NCBI RefSeq assembly: GCF_030936135.1 | Contig: NC_082619.1 | Coordinates: 5,149,208-5,213,207, forward strand | DNA from: Gavia stellata | Taxonomy: Eukaryota > Chordata > Aves > Gaviiformes > Gaviidae | Direction: 5' to 3' | DNA: 64,000 bases | Notes under the pieces: generated by a model | Seen by the model: the letters and a program-made list of their open reading frames with translations, nothing else | Told to the model about the DNA's origin: nothing | The model's database searches: none | Program-made: the position numbers and the translations under genes | Part shown: one piece after another, positions 35,601-47,600 of the stretch | Position numbering within the stretch: position 1 is the first letter of the stretch | How the letters are laid out: every line of letters starts with the position of its first letter

Positions 35601-38600
35601 GCAGCCGCTCGGTGCCTGCACCGGGCTGGGGTGTCCCCTGCAGCGATGCTCCGGGGGGGCTGCTCCGGTGCTGGGGGTCCATCGCGCGGGGCTGGGGGCC
35701 GCCGAGCCGACGGCTGTGCTCTCCCCGCAGGCCGGGCCAGCCTGCACGACAAAGCCTCCCTGCGCATTGAGCAGGTCCGCTCCGAGGACCAGGGCTGGTA
35801 CGAGTGCAAAGTGCTCATGCTGGACCAGCAGTACGACACCTTCCACAACGGCAGCTGGGTCCACCTCACGGTCAACGGTGAGCCGGGCACGGGGCGGGCG
35901 GGGGGCTGCGGCATGGCGGCACGGCTGCGGGTGGTGCCGAGGCAGGTTTCCCTTTGATTTCTGATGGGCGCTGGACCTTGATGGTAGCTGCGCCTTGCAG
36001 ACAAGCGAGCCTGAAGCCATCCAGGCTGGCTGCTCCAGCCAGGGCGTGACTTAAAAAGGGACAAACTTTTATTAGGGATTCCACAGTTTAATTATGCAGA
36101 GGTTTTTTAAAGGAGAGACATCAAGAAGCGGGGCTGGGAACGAATCTCCTCTTAACAAACAGATCAGAAAATCAAATCTTTGTTTTCTTGAAATTCAGAT
36201 TTACTCAAATTACTGTTTCATTTTATTAAGGCTGCATATTAAACTAGTTACCAAATTGTCGGTCTCCACATCAGGAGAGGTCTTTATTTTTAGCCCAGCA
36301 GCAGGGCTGTGCCTCTCCTGCTGCAGTGGGGCGGCTGGAGAGGAGGTGTGGGCACCGGCAGCTCCTCGCTGGTCTTGCCTGACCTTGAGCAATTAATTTA
36401 ACCTTTCGCGGGGGGATGGCTGGGCTGCGGCAGGGAGCAGAGCCACCTAATTGAGCCCAATTAGTGAGCCGGAGCTTTGCAAATGGGGACCGTGCAGCAC
36501 ACCAGCCCTGTCCCTGCCCGCTGCCCTGCCTTGCTGCTGCCTCCTTTCCCCCCGCTTGCCCTCCTCCTGCCTGCACAGAGCTCGGAGGGCTTGGGAAGGA
36601 GGGTGAGAAGAGGAGGAGGATGGTGCCTTCTTCACCTCCACCACGTGCACAGATCCTGCAAACCGCCGGCCCAGGAGGCTGGAAGTGGCCATCGGTGCCC
36701 CAGATGCCCTGTGCCCCCCACCCCGGGCTCGAGCCCCTTTGCAAAATGGGGTGCTTTTTGGGTTTTATGCACCACGGGGCACGCAGGGGCTTAATAACAA
36801 AATAACTGTAATCCTCATAGCCCAAGGAATTGTTTTCAGGGGGAAGGCTGTGGCTTTCCCCCAGCACATTACAATGCTTAATTTTCTTAGGGGAAAATAA
36901 AAGTAATTTGGGGAGAAACAAAATATAATTCTTTTTTTCCCTGAGCAGATTAAATTGCCAACCTGTCTTCCTCGAAAGTGGGCTTTAACAACCGCTGGTA
37001 ATTAGGGGCGGGCTGTAATCCTGCCAGCCTCTTTAATCAGGAAGGAGCCTTTCGATCTGCACTGCGGTGTTTTCCCGTGTTTTGACAATAGCAAGTTAAT
37101 GTGCAACCGGGGGGGACGTGGTGCTGTGCCCTGGAGCTGGTGGGGAGGAGAGGGGACGGGGCTGGGGTGCCATGTGGCGGGGAGGGGATGCCCTTGGCGG
37201 GTGTCCCTGGGGACAGCCCCTGTGACAGCCGCTGTTGTCCCCATCCTTGCAGCCCCGTTTGCCTTTGGGGTGATCCCAGCCCCGCTGCGGGGATGTGCGG
37301 CATGTCCCCTGTTTGCAGGCGGCAGCCTCCCCTCTGTCCCCATGCCCCCCCCTCCCCAGACCCACAGTGGCCACGGGTGAGACAGGGGGGTCACGGCGGT
37401 CTCCCCTGCCCCGCAGCTCCCCCCACCTTCACGGAGACGCCGCCGCAGTATGTAGAGGCAAAGGAAGGCAGCAGCGTCACCTTGACCTGCATGGCGTTTG
37501 GGAACCCCAAGCCCATCGTCACCTGGCTGAAAGAGGGAGTCCTTTTGGGTGCCAATGCCAAGTACCAGGTAGGTGGGTGGCGGGGGCTGCTGCGGGGGCT
37601 CCGGGGTGCCGTGCTGGCGGGGATGGTATTAATGGGACCACGGTGGCGGCAGCTCTGTCATGCCTGGAGCCGGGCATGCTTTCTCAGCACTTCTTGCTGA
37701 GACGCCCATTTCCCCCCACCCATCTCTGCTGAGCAGCAGCCCCTAAGGCGACCTGCCCTTGGGTGCAGGCTAGAGACCCCCCAGGTGTCTAGGGCAGCCC
37801 CATTGCCTGCTGCTCCCTGGGGACTCTCGTCCTGGGGGCCGGTTACTGTGTTGGGGCCCGGAGATGGGGTGGGAACCGGAGCTTGGGGACGCGGTGTCCC
37901 CAGGCAGGGATGGGTGCTGTGGGGCTGGGGCAGGGGGGGTTTGGGCAGGGAGGGCTTTGCCTGCCTCCCAGGACCCTTTTTGCATCCTGGAGGCTCCCGG
38001 GGAAGAGATTCCCCCCCAAGCTGTAATTGGTAAATCAGGCATTGGAATCAGCGCAGGCACTAATGAGAGTAATTAGGAATCATTTGTTACTAATTGAAAT
38101 AGAAGGATGAGGCAGAATGAGGCTGGGGGGGGAGCCTGGCTGGGAGCACGGCTCCCTGTGCACGGGGAGCTGCTACCCCAGAGGTGATGGTCCCTTCCCC
38201 GTCCTTTGTCAGCTGTGTCCCAGGGGAGGGATTCAGCCGATCCTCTTGCAGCTGCGAGGTGGCCCCGCAGGGAGGACGACGGCCGAGCTGGGGTCTCCCC
38301 CTCGTACCCCACCCCAGCAGTGGAGCTGGTCCCTCGGGAGCAGGGGATGCTCCGGCGAGGAGTCCTGCTCCTTGTGAAGCGCTGATAGTGCTGGGGTGCT
38401 TGGCAGGAGCGGTTTGGAGTCTGCCGCCTGCCAGTAACTTCTGCGGGAGATGAATATGTTGTGAGGGTTTTTTTTTTTCTTTTTTCCTTCCCCTTGGCGT
38501 CGAGCAGATATGCGTGTGTTGGTTTATTAATATCCGAAGTCTTGCAGAGCGGGGAAACCCGTTTCTCATCTGGCCCTAAAAACGCCGGCAGCTCTCTGCC

Positions 38601-41600
38601 GTGGGAAACGGGGAGGGAGGGAGGGTGCTGAGCCAGGGTTGGGGCGCATTCTGCCCCCCGGGGGTCCCTGCCCATGCTCCAGGGTCTTCCCTTGTCGTCC
38701 CCAGGTGAGCGACGGGAGCCTGACGGTGCTCTCCATCAGCCGTGAGGACAGGGGTCCCTACACCTGCCGGGCGTACAGCATCCAGGGGGAGGCTGTGCAC
38801 ACCACGCGCCTGCTCGTTCAAGGTGAGATCTTCCACCCGGAGCCCCTCCAGCTTGTCCTTGGCCGCTGGCATCCCCGGGGGGGCTCCATGGGGGGAACTC
38901 CAGGGACCACAGGGCTGTGGTGCTGCCCCGAAGCGACCCGCCGGCCGCGCAGGCTCGGTGTTGTGCAGGCTGCCCTGTGGCTCCGATTCCTGTTTGTAGG
39001 ATGGAGAAATCCATTTAATTGGGGCACCGCGGTAACCATGTCGAAGCGGCCGTGCCGACGAACAGCCAGGCCCCGATGGCGGCTCGGTTTTGTTCGGGAA
39101 GCGGGGAAAAGATTGAGGCTGTCACAAAGCGCCTCGTCAGATAGCGGTGATGCATGGCAGGCCTCCTGCTCCTCGCTCCCTCTTCTATTAAATAAATCTT
39201 TAATTAGGTCAACAGCTACCAGCAGAGAGAGGAGCGCGGGGTGTCCTCTGCTCCGCTTTTGCCGTGGCAGCTATCTGTGGATGCTCGCTGCTGGCTCCCG
39301 GCAGTTTGCTGTTTTCCCCCTGGATTTTTCCTGTGGGTGATGCAATCCTGGAAACGTGCTTGGGATGAAGGGGAGCGTGAGCTCGTGTGCCCTGGGAGAA
39401 GCAGAGCCACGTGCCACGGGCGTGGGGTCCTCTCCCCAAAGCTGCAGAGATTAGGGGAAAGGGTTGGGAATAACAAGGCCACCGTCCTCCTCAAGGTCAG
39501 CCTGTGTGCCCCGTGATCCCGGGGGATCGGGGCCAGCTCTGCCCCGGAGCCCTCCGGCAGCTCCCAGTCAACGATGCTGCGATGGAGCTGAGCCTGAGCA
39601 ACCTTTGTGGGGACACCTGTACTGGTAGGGGGGTGACACTTTTCTCTCCCCCATCCAGGACCTCCCTTCATTGTTTCCCCTCCGGAGAACATCACGGTCA
39701 ACATCTCCCAGGATGCGCTCTTCACCTGCCAGGCCGAGGCGTACCCCGGGAACCTCACGTACCTGTGGTACTGGGAGGAGGAGAACGTCTACTTCAAGAA
39801 GTGAGTTTGCAGCCAGCGGCGCGATGTGTCCTCCTCCTGCTCCCAAATCGTGCTGGGGCCACTGACGGGGTGGGCATTGCCGCCGAGTCTCCCCGCGATC
39901 CTCCTCCCCTCTTCTCTCACAGTGACCTGAAGTTGAGGGTGCGGATCCTGATCGACGGGACACTGATCATTTTCCGTGTCAAGCCAGAGGATGCTGGAAA
40001 ATACACCTGTATCCCCAGCAACAGCCTCGGCCGCTCTCCATCAGCCTCTGCCTACCTGACGGTGCAGTGTGAGTGCGGGCAGCGGGGCCTGATCCTGAGG
40101 GATGGGGCTGGGATTCATTATATCTGGCTCTGACGCAGCTCCGGAGGCTCTGTCATCCCAGTATGACCCACAGGGATACTGGGAGGCTCGGGTCGTTGCG
40201 ACAGCAGCGTTTGGGTGGGCACGCAGTCCTCCTCGGCAAAAGGCTGGGAGTATCTCACGTGTGCTTGTAGGATGTGGGCAACAAGAAAGCAAATAGCCTG
40301 AGCGTCCTGGGCAGCACTGCTCAGCTGGGACTGGTGTCCACCTTTGATACAAGTGGTTTCTGGCTAGGTGGGCATCTTCCCACCGCTGCTGCTGGCACGC
40401 TGTCCTCATCGGCTGCATCATGTTGGGCAGGGAAACACCGGATCACGGCTCTCAGTCTCAACTACCTGCTTGTATTTTTTTGGTATTTATTATGGGGGCT
40501 TGTTCCAGCGGCATGGTTTTTCTGTGAGTTCGGTAGCTTTGCGTGTCATATTTTTCAGGCAGTAACTGATCTAAACAAGCGGGAGGAGAAGGGGCTGTAG
40601 TAGGAGCGTTGCTTCCCACGCTTGTTCTCCCGGGCTCCCCGGGTGGTAATGGGTAGTGTGCCACCGGCGTCCTGTGGCATTCGACAGTAATGGCCTCAAT
40701 TGCTGCCGCTCGCAATTGCAATATTGCTCTGCTGTAAAAGACTGTAGTGCTTTTATTTTATAATGAAAGACAGGCTTGAGCAAAGTGGGCTCGCGACTTG
40801 GGTTTTGAAGGCTGCCTTAGAGCTGCTGCTTGTAGACCCAGCGCTGGTTAGGGGGAAAGCCCGTGCCAGTGAGGAGCCGCTATGAGAAGGGCTGGTAGGT
40901 CCAATCGTTTCCCTATGGGGACGGACGAAGGGGCAGGGGGACGGTGTCACTGGTGCCGTGCCCAGGCAGAGGCGTGATTAGGGGCTAGGATGTGCCCGGC
41001 TGGGCAGCTCTCGGGAAAGCGCGCAGCCTCAGGCCATTAAATCTGCCCTGCTGCTAATCCAGGACCACTCGTCAAGGCTGATAGCTGTTAAAAATAGCTC
41101 TAATGGCAGGAAAACCAGCGTTTGGACTATCTGCTCTTCAGACAGCCCTGCGAGGCTTCGGCGTGAGGAGGTGTGCTTGGCTTTTTGTGCTGCAAACCCC
41201 TTTCCTCCGGAGCAAACCTCATCTGTACCGGGGCTGATGCCTTGGGAGGGAGGCTTCCCACCCACTGAAGCTGCTGTCGGATGGGGACATGGCTCTGGGT
41301 CATTAGTGAGCCGGGCTGGCCCCCAGCCAGTGACCTAGTAGTGAAAGGCTCGATCCCATTACGCTCTCCCACGCCACTGAAGCCCTTGATTACATTTCCT
41401 AAGAGGTGGAGTCAAGCAGAGGGGGGGTAAAGCCTGCTCCATATGCAGCGCTTGGCAATCTGGGTTACGGTGCCATTGCCGGGGGTGCGTGGTTTCGGGG
41501 GGCAGTTGGGTTATGTGTTTCGGCAGGGAGGGAGCAGAGCTCCCAAACTTGGTAGCTTTTGCCCCAGGAAAGCAATAAGGAGAGGGCACCCCACATCCTC

Positions 41601-44600
41601 CATCCCTTCCTCCTAAACACCTTACCTTTGCCCCCAGCTTTCCGTTTTTGCATCAGCAGCGCAGGGATGCTGCACCCCAAAAAACCGTATTCATCCCTTA
41701 ATGCAGCGTAAGCCCTGTCAGGATTTTCGCGTAACCTCGCGCTGCCGGTGTCTAGACGAGATTGTAGAAATACTCGCTCTTCTTATTAAAAGTAACTTTT
41801 TTTTTTAAAAAAGCTTCTTATTAAAGAAAGTCTAGATTCTCTCCAACCCACTCGCACTTAATTAAAAAGCTCTTAGAAGCACTGTTAATGACACATTCTA
41901 GACTGGAGGATTGCGAGACGCCTCGCTGCGTGGGTGGTGCAGCGTGGGGGGGTTAGGTATGTATTTTAGGCTTTTGCATCCCATTGGAAAGGGTGGAGGT
42001 GGCTGATGCTCGACGCGACCCAGCCTCTATGAGGCATGGGCTGCGAGTACAAACAGATAGGAGGTAAAGGGCTCACGGCAGCCTGGCCACGGATCGCTTC
42101 TCCCATCTCGGTTGCTGCCGTTGGTGTGTGTTAAGGCTCGGGAGTTGAAATAGTTTTCGTTGCTGGTGTGCAAAACCAGGCTGCAGGGCAGGTGGGTGGC
42201 TTGCTGGGGGTGCGCTGCCCCATGCACGTGTCCCGCAGGCTGAGCGTGATGGGGTGGCTTGGGCTTCAGCAGGACACAAGTCGGTGTGGATGTGAGAGCA
42301 GGTGTATTTAATGCTTCTTCTTAACTGCAGCTTTTAATGAGCCCCAGGTAGGAACACCCTGGGCATGAGTAAAACCTCCCAGAAATGCCAGGTATTACAG
42401 CGGATTTGTCAGTAGCAAACCTGGAGATAACAGCCTGTGGGAGCCGAGGTGGTGTTTGGGTTTGGAATTAATTATGAAAGCCGTGTAGATGCTCTGAAAC
42501 CAGGGGGTGGGGGAGAGATGGGCTCCTTCCCTATGCTAACGTGGTGGTGCTGCTCTCCCAGATCCTGCCCGTGTGGTGAACATGCCCCCCGTCATCTATG
42601 TTCCCATCGGGATACATGGATACATCCGCTGCCCGGTCGAGGCAGAGCCCCCGGTCACTCTGGTCAAGTGGAACAAAGACGGACGTCCCCTACGAATCGA
42701 GAAGGTAACGAAGCCCCCGGGGAGGGACGCGTGGGGGCACGGAGAGGTTCGGTTCGGACCCTCGTGTCCTCTGCAAATGCCAGTGAGCATCACCGGGCAC
42801 CCTGTGGGTCCAGCCGGCTGTCAGGAGAGAAGCAGCCCCATGGGTGGGATGACGCTGCTTTTCCTTATCAGCTGCGGGCAGAGTTAATTCGGGTTCTTGC
42901 GTGGAGCCCAGGGCGCCCGTAGACACGCTGTCTGCGTCTCCCAGACCTAGTGCCTGCTGCCCTCTAAAGTCACCTCCTGATGGCCCTGTTTTTTTTTTCC
43001 AATGGCAACTGATGATTAAAAGACCCTTTTAACAAGTCTTTGTCTTCCTATAATCACGGTTTGATAGTCTGAGCAGGGATATTAGCCATTAAATATTTAA
43101 AGAAAACGCTCAGTATTTTAAATTTTTTGCTAAAATATTAACGATCCAAAGTTTTAATTCCATTTAAACCTGTTGCTGCTGTGGGTTCCTGGCCCTTGAT
43201 GCCCTCAGCCCCTTGGGTGGAGTTGGCTCCTTGGTGCCACCAGGATGAGTTTTACTTAGGGTGTGATAGATTCTGGTGTTAAATCTTTTGGGCAACTTGA
43301 AGACGCCTGGCTGTGTGTATGGAGGAGAGCAGCGGCAAGATAAACTGCTGTGTTGTCGGGTGCATACAGAGCAGGGCAACCCTTGCTGGGAGGGCTGCGT
43401 TTGGATGGGCTGATCTTGCCCACGTTTCCTCTCTCTGCAGTTGAGGAGATGGCTTGGATGCTGGGAATTGAATTGGGCATCTCCCGGGGACGTGACAGCC
43501 GCCCTGGGCTTAGGTGGGGGGCTTGGCTGACGAGAAAATAATAAGCTGTGGTGGGTGTAGGATAAATCAGCTCCTTCTTTCCTTCCGCTGCAGTATTCTG
43601 GCTGGAACCTGCTGGAAGACGGGTCGATCCGGATAGAGGAGGCAACCGAAGATGCTCTCGGCACTTACACCTGTGTGCCTTATAATGCCCTGGGTACGAT
43701 GGGCCAGTCTCCCCCTGCCCGACTGGTACTGAAGGTAACTTGCCTGCTAAAATCCTTGCTCTGCAGCGGGCAGGTTTGTGCCATGGGTTGTGTCGTGCCA
43801 TGGGTTGTGTCCTCCCCTGGGCTGGTGCCATGCCGAGAAGAGCTCCCGGGGCTGTGCGGGGTGCTGGAGTCCCAGGCCAGGTGCTGTGAACGTGTGGGGG
43901 CTTTGTGGAGGCATCTTACACTGTAGTTAGGCTTTTTTAACATGGATTTTGCAACGTGCATGTCACTCGTTCTGCCTTCCTGTTCAGCCCAGCGCTGCAG
44001 GGGAGGATGAAGTGGGGTTTTTTCCATGCTGCTTATTTGGTGGTTAATTCTGTGCAGAAATTGAGGTTTTACATTGCTTTTCTGAGCGCTTCTTTACGAA
44101 GTGACCTGAAGAAGGGCTCTGTGCCCCCAAACTTGTCCGCTCTTCCACCTACATGATGTGGCTTAGCAAAAACCTATTGCCTCTTGCTCTGAGCCTCGTC
44201 TCTTACCTGTGCTGAGAAAGGCAAACGCGGGCCCTCGCAAGCATCCTGGAAGGGGAACAGCAGAGGCTTGAGCGTGAAGGTGCGTCTGTGCTGCGGTCGG
44301 AGGTGTGCTTCCCACCAGGACAGGCAATCCCTGAGTGCACCCTGCCTGGCGCAGCTGGAAATACCCCACCGGACCGGCGGCACAGGCTGGGCCACAGCCC
44401 GTGTATGATGAGTATAAGGCTTTGGTAGTGCTGGACCAGGGTAGTTTGAGGAAACATGTCCCTGGGGTTGGCCTTTTTGCCAGCAAAACACTTAGCCCCG
44501 CTGACCTGGCTTGGGTTCACGGAGGATTTTAATAAATGGATGATTTGAGCTCTAGAGATGCTCCGCGTGCTCTTGCCGCATGCAGAGCCCGAGGCGCGCT

Positions 44601-47600
44601 GGGCTCCCGATGCGGTTCTTGGCGCGGCTGGGGTGGGAACTACTGCCTCTTCCTGCCCTGAACAAAAAGTCCCCGTGCTTGTGAGCGGCGGTGATTCATG
44701 GTGTCTCGCTGAGATTCACATGATAACGCTGTGTGTATCATAGACACACACATCTGCTAAGACGGCTGCAGAGTCAGTGGAATCAGGTTAATGTCTGATG
44801 CAATGTGGGTGGGTTTTTTTCCTGTTTACCTCCTTAAAACTTAAACAAGATGCCCTCGTGCAGTGGCTCTTTGGAGAAAACTTCCCTTGGGGTGTATAAT
44901 TTGGTGTACCATAGAGCTTCCTTAGCACATGCTCTCTGTCGCAGCTTTCCTTGCAATGCCTCAACCTTACCCAAACCAGTGATTCATTTGTTTTGGAAAA
45001 GGGCTGGTGGTGGGGAGCCACTCGCACGTGGTGGGAGTTGGCGCGGGTTGATGCTCCTTGCCTTTTCCCTTGGCTGCAGGACCCCCCCTATTTCACGGTG
45101 CTACCAGGCTGGGAGTACAGACAGGAGGCAGGGAGGGAGCTGTTGATTCCTTGTGCTGCTGCCGGAGACCCCTTTCCCATCATCGCCTGGAGAAAGGTAC
45201 CCGGCCTGCCAGACAAATCTGCAGTGCCTTTGGCTTTTGGTGAATATTGCAGACAGAGAAGCCACACTCTGTCCCGGTAAGAACAAACTGCAGGTACAGC
45301 TGCTTCGCTTTGGGCTGAGCCACTGCCGTCCCGTCCCGCAGGTGGGTGGGGGAAGCCCGGCTTGTGGCCACCGAGTACTTAATCCCGTGAAACCGTCACG
45401 GCAGCATCTGCAAAGCTGAGCGCTGCCCCCGCCCCGGCCCCACTCCTCTTCCTCGCCGGTGCTGCCCGCAGGACACCCTCCTCCTTGCCAGCCTGTGAGG
45501 TGGTCACCAGCAGGACATGGCAGCCCCGGTGATGCCGTTCTCGTGGTGTGGACCTCCTGCAGCGGGAGAGGATGTGCCACCGGAGAGTGTCCGGGAGTCT
45601 CTTGGCTGTGTTTTGGCAAGGGGCTGGACCGGTCAGCGGCTGCTTTGCTGCCCCGTGACTTCGAAGACTCTGGGAAGAAGCTGGTTTAATGATGGACGGG
45701 ACATAAGGATTTCGGGATGTCCCTTTCTGTAGAGCAGGATAGGATCTGGCATGGTGGCACAGCCTGGAAGCAACCAGGGCTTTCCAGTCCTCCTCCAGCC
45801 TTCCCTTCGCTTCCCACCTTCACTGCTCCCGTAGGAAAGCCACCGTGCAGGGGACCTCCTGGGCTCTTTGTTGCCCTGTCAGGATCTTCTCTCCAAGCCT
45901 CCTGTCCCCTTCTTAGGGCTGCTGAGAGGGAGAGGGGTCCCTGTGTCACCCAGTGGGCGCCATCCTCAGTCCTTGCGATGGGAGATGCTGAATCTCTTTG
46001 AGTTCCTTTTATCAGGACGAGGCGGACCATGACTTGCACAGATTGCAAGTGACCTACCTAAAACTTGTTGGCCGTTGAGTCTTTTTCTCCATCTTATTTT
46101 TTCTTTCCCTGCCCTTACCATTCTTATTTTGATTTCTTTTCAACCCCTCTTGTGCCTTCTGGCGGTCCTCCTCATGTCATGACTCTAGGCTTATCCCCCC
46201 TGACTCCAGTCGGGGCTGGCTTGGGCTGGGCTCAGTTTCCCAGTGGCAGAAGCAAGCTCCCTCGCTCCCTGTCAGCCCACCAGCGCTGACCAGTCTCTTG
46301 AAGGACTCCTGAAGCCTTGGGTTTGGCACTGGTAACCCCATGTGCCCGTCCGCTCCTCTGCTCATCCTGCATGGCATCGAGCCGTGGGTCCCGGTGTCGA
46401 TCGGCAGAGACCCCTGCGTGAAGAACAGCTGAAGAGGACTCAGGACAATGTGGGTGTAGACATGAGTTGTTACAAGATCCATCTTTCCGCTCGGCTTGAG
46501 AGCTCCCGGGCACATCCACGCACGCCATCCTCCCGCATCCCTGTGGGGCCCTTGCTGCCCAAACCTCTGACATGAAGGGTCCTGCCTCTCCTCTGCCGCT
46601 GGCTGAGGGGCAGTTTGGGCATCTCCCGGGGCAGGTGGTGCCTGCCCCGGCCGGGGCGGGTGTTTGCCGGGGGGGCGGCCGGTGCACCTTCCTCGCAGCG
46701 GTTTCAGCTTTGGATGCTGGAGGTTGAGCCCTGGCACAGGGCTCGGTGTCCATGCAAGTGCCGTGGGGTTTTCCGCTTGTGCGTGAGCGCTGAGCATCAG
46801 CCTCCCTGACACATGCCTCTCGCGTTGCCCCGCCAGGTCCTCTCGAAAATGGGGGAACCGGCTGCCTTGCCGCGACCGGAGAGACCAGATCCCTTGCCGG
46901 TGCCTGGCGGTGTCCCCTGGGCCGTGCAGGTAGCTTAGTGACCCCGCTGCCGCGTCACCCTGCCCCTCAACCTGCTTCTGAGTCGTATTTTTTCTCTCTT
47001 TGCCCGGCTCCCCCCCGCTCCTTGCCCAAGGTAGGGAAGCCCAGCAGGAGCAAGCACAACATACTGCCCGGCGGCACCCTGCAGATCCGCTCCCTCGGCA
47101 AGGACGACCACGGCGAGTGGGAGTGCGTCGCCACCAACGTTGTCGCAAGCATTACTGCCAGCACCCACCTTACCGTCGTAGGTACGGGCAGGGCGGGGGA
47201 CAGGTCCTCGGGGACGGCCGGTGGCGGGTCCCTGGGTCGGGTCGCCCAGGCAGCGTGTCGGCAGGGCAGGAGATGGGGGTGCGTCCCGTGAAGAGCAGTG
47301 TCTCCTTTAAATCTTACTTGCCAGTGGCGCTGCCTTTTTCTGCTCTGTTATTTTGGCTGCCTGTGGACACAGCTGTCCTGCTGCTATTTCTAGCAGAAAT
47401 TTGCTGGGTGCGAGAGGAGTCCCCTTCAACCACAGCTGGGAGCAGACCCCTTCCACCCCCCTTGCCTTTGCCAGCCAGCGCGTGGTCTTCAACCCTTCCC
47501 TCTCTCTCCGCAGGCACAAGCCCTCACGCCCCGACCAGCGTGCATGTTGTGGTCGCCATGACCTCAGCCAATGTCTCCTGGGAGCCCGGCTACGACGGTG

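Noticed and set aside
46177..47148. 323-codon antisense frame over intron 10 and exon 11
   Set aside because: Overlaps the confirmed exon 11 on the other strand and shows no domain; a GC-rich shadow.
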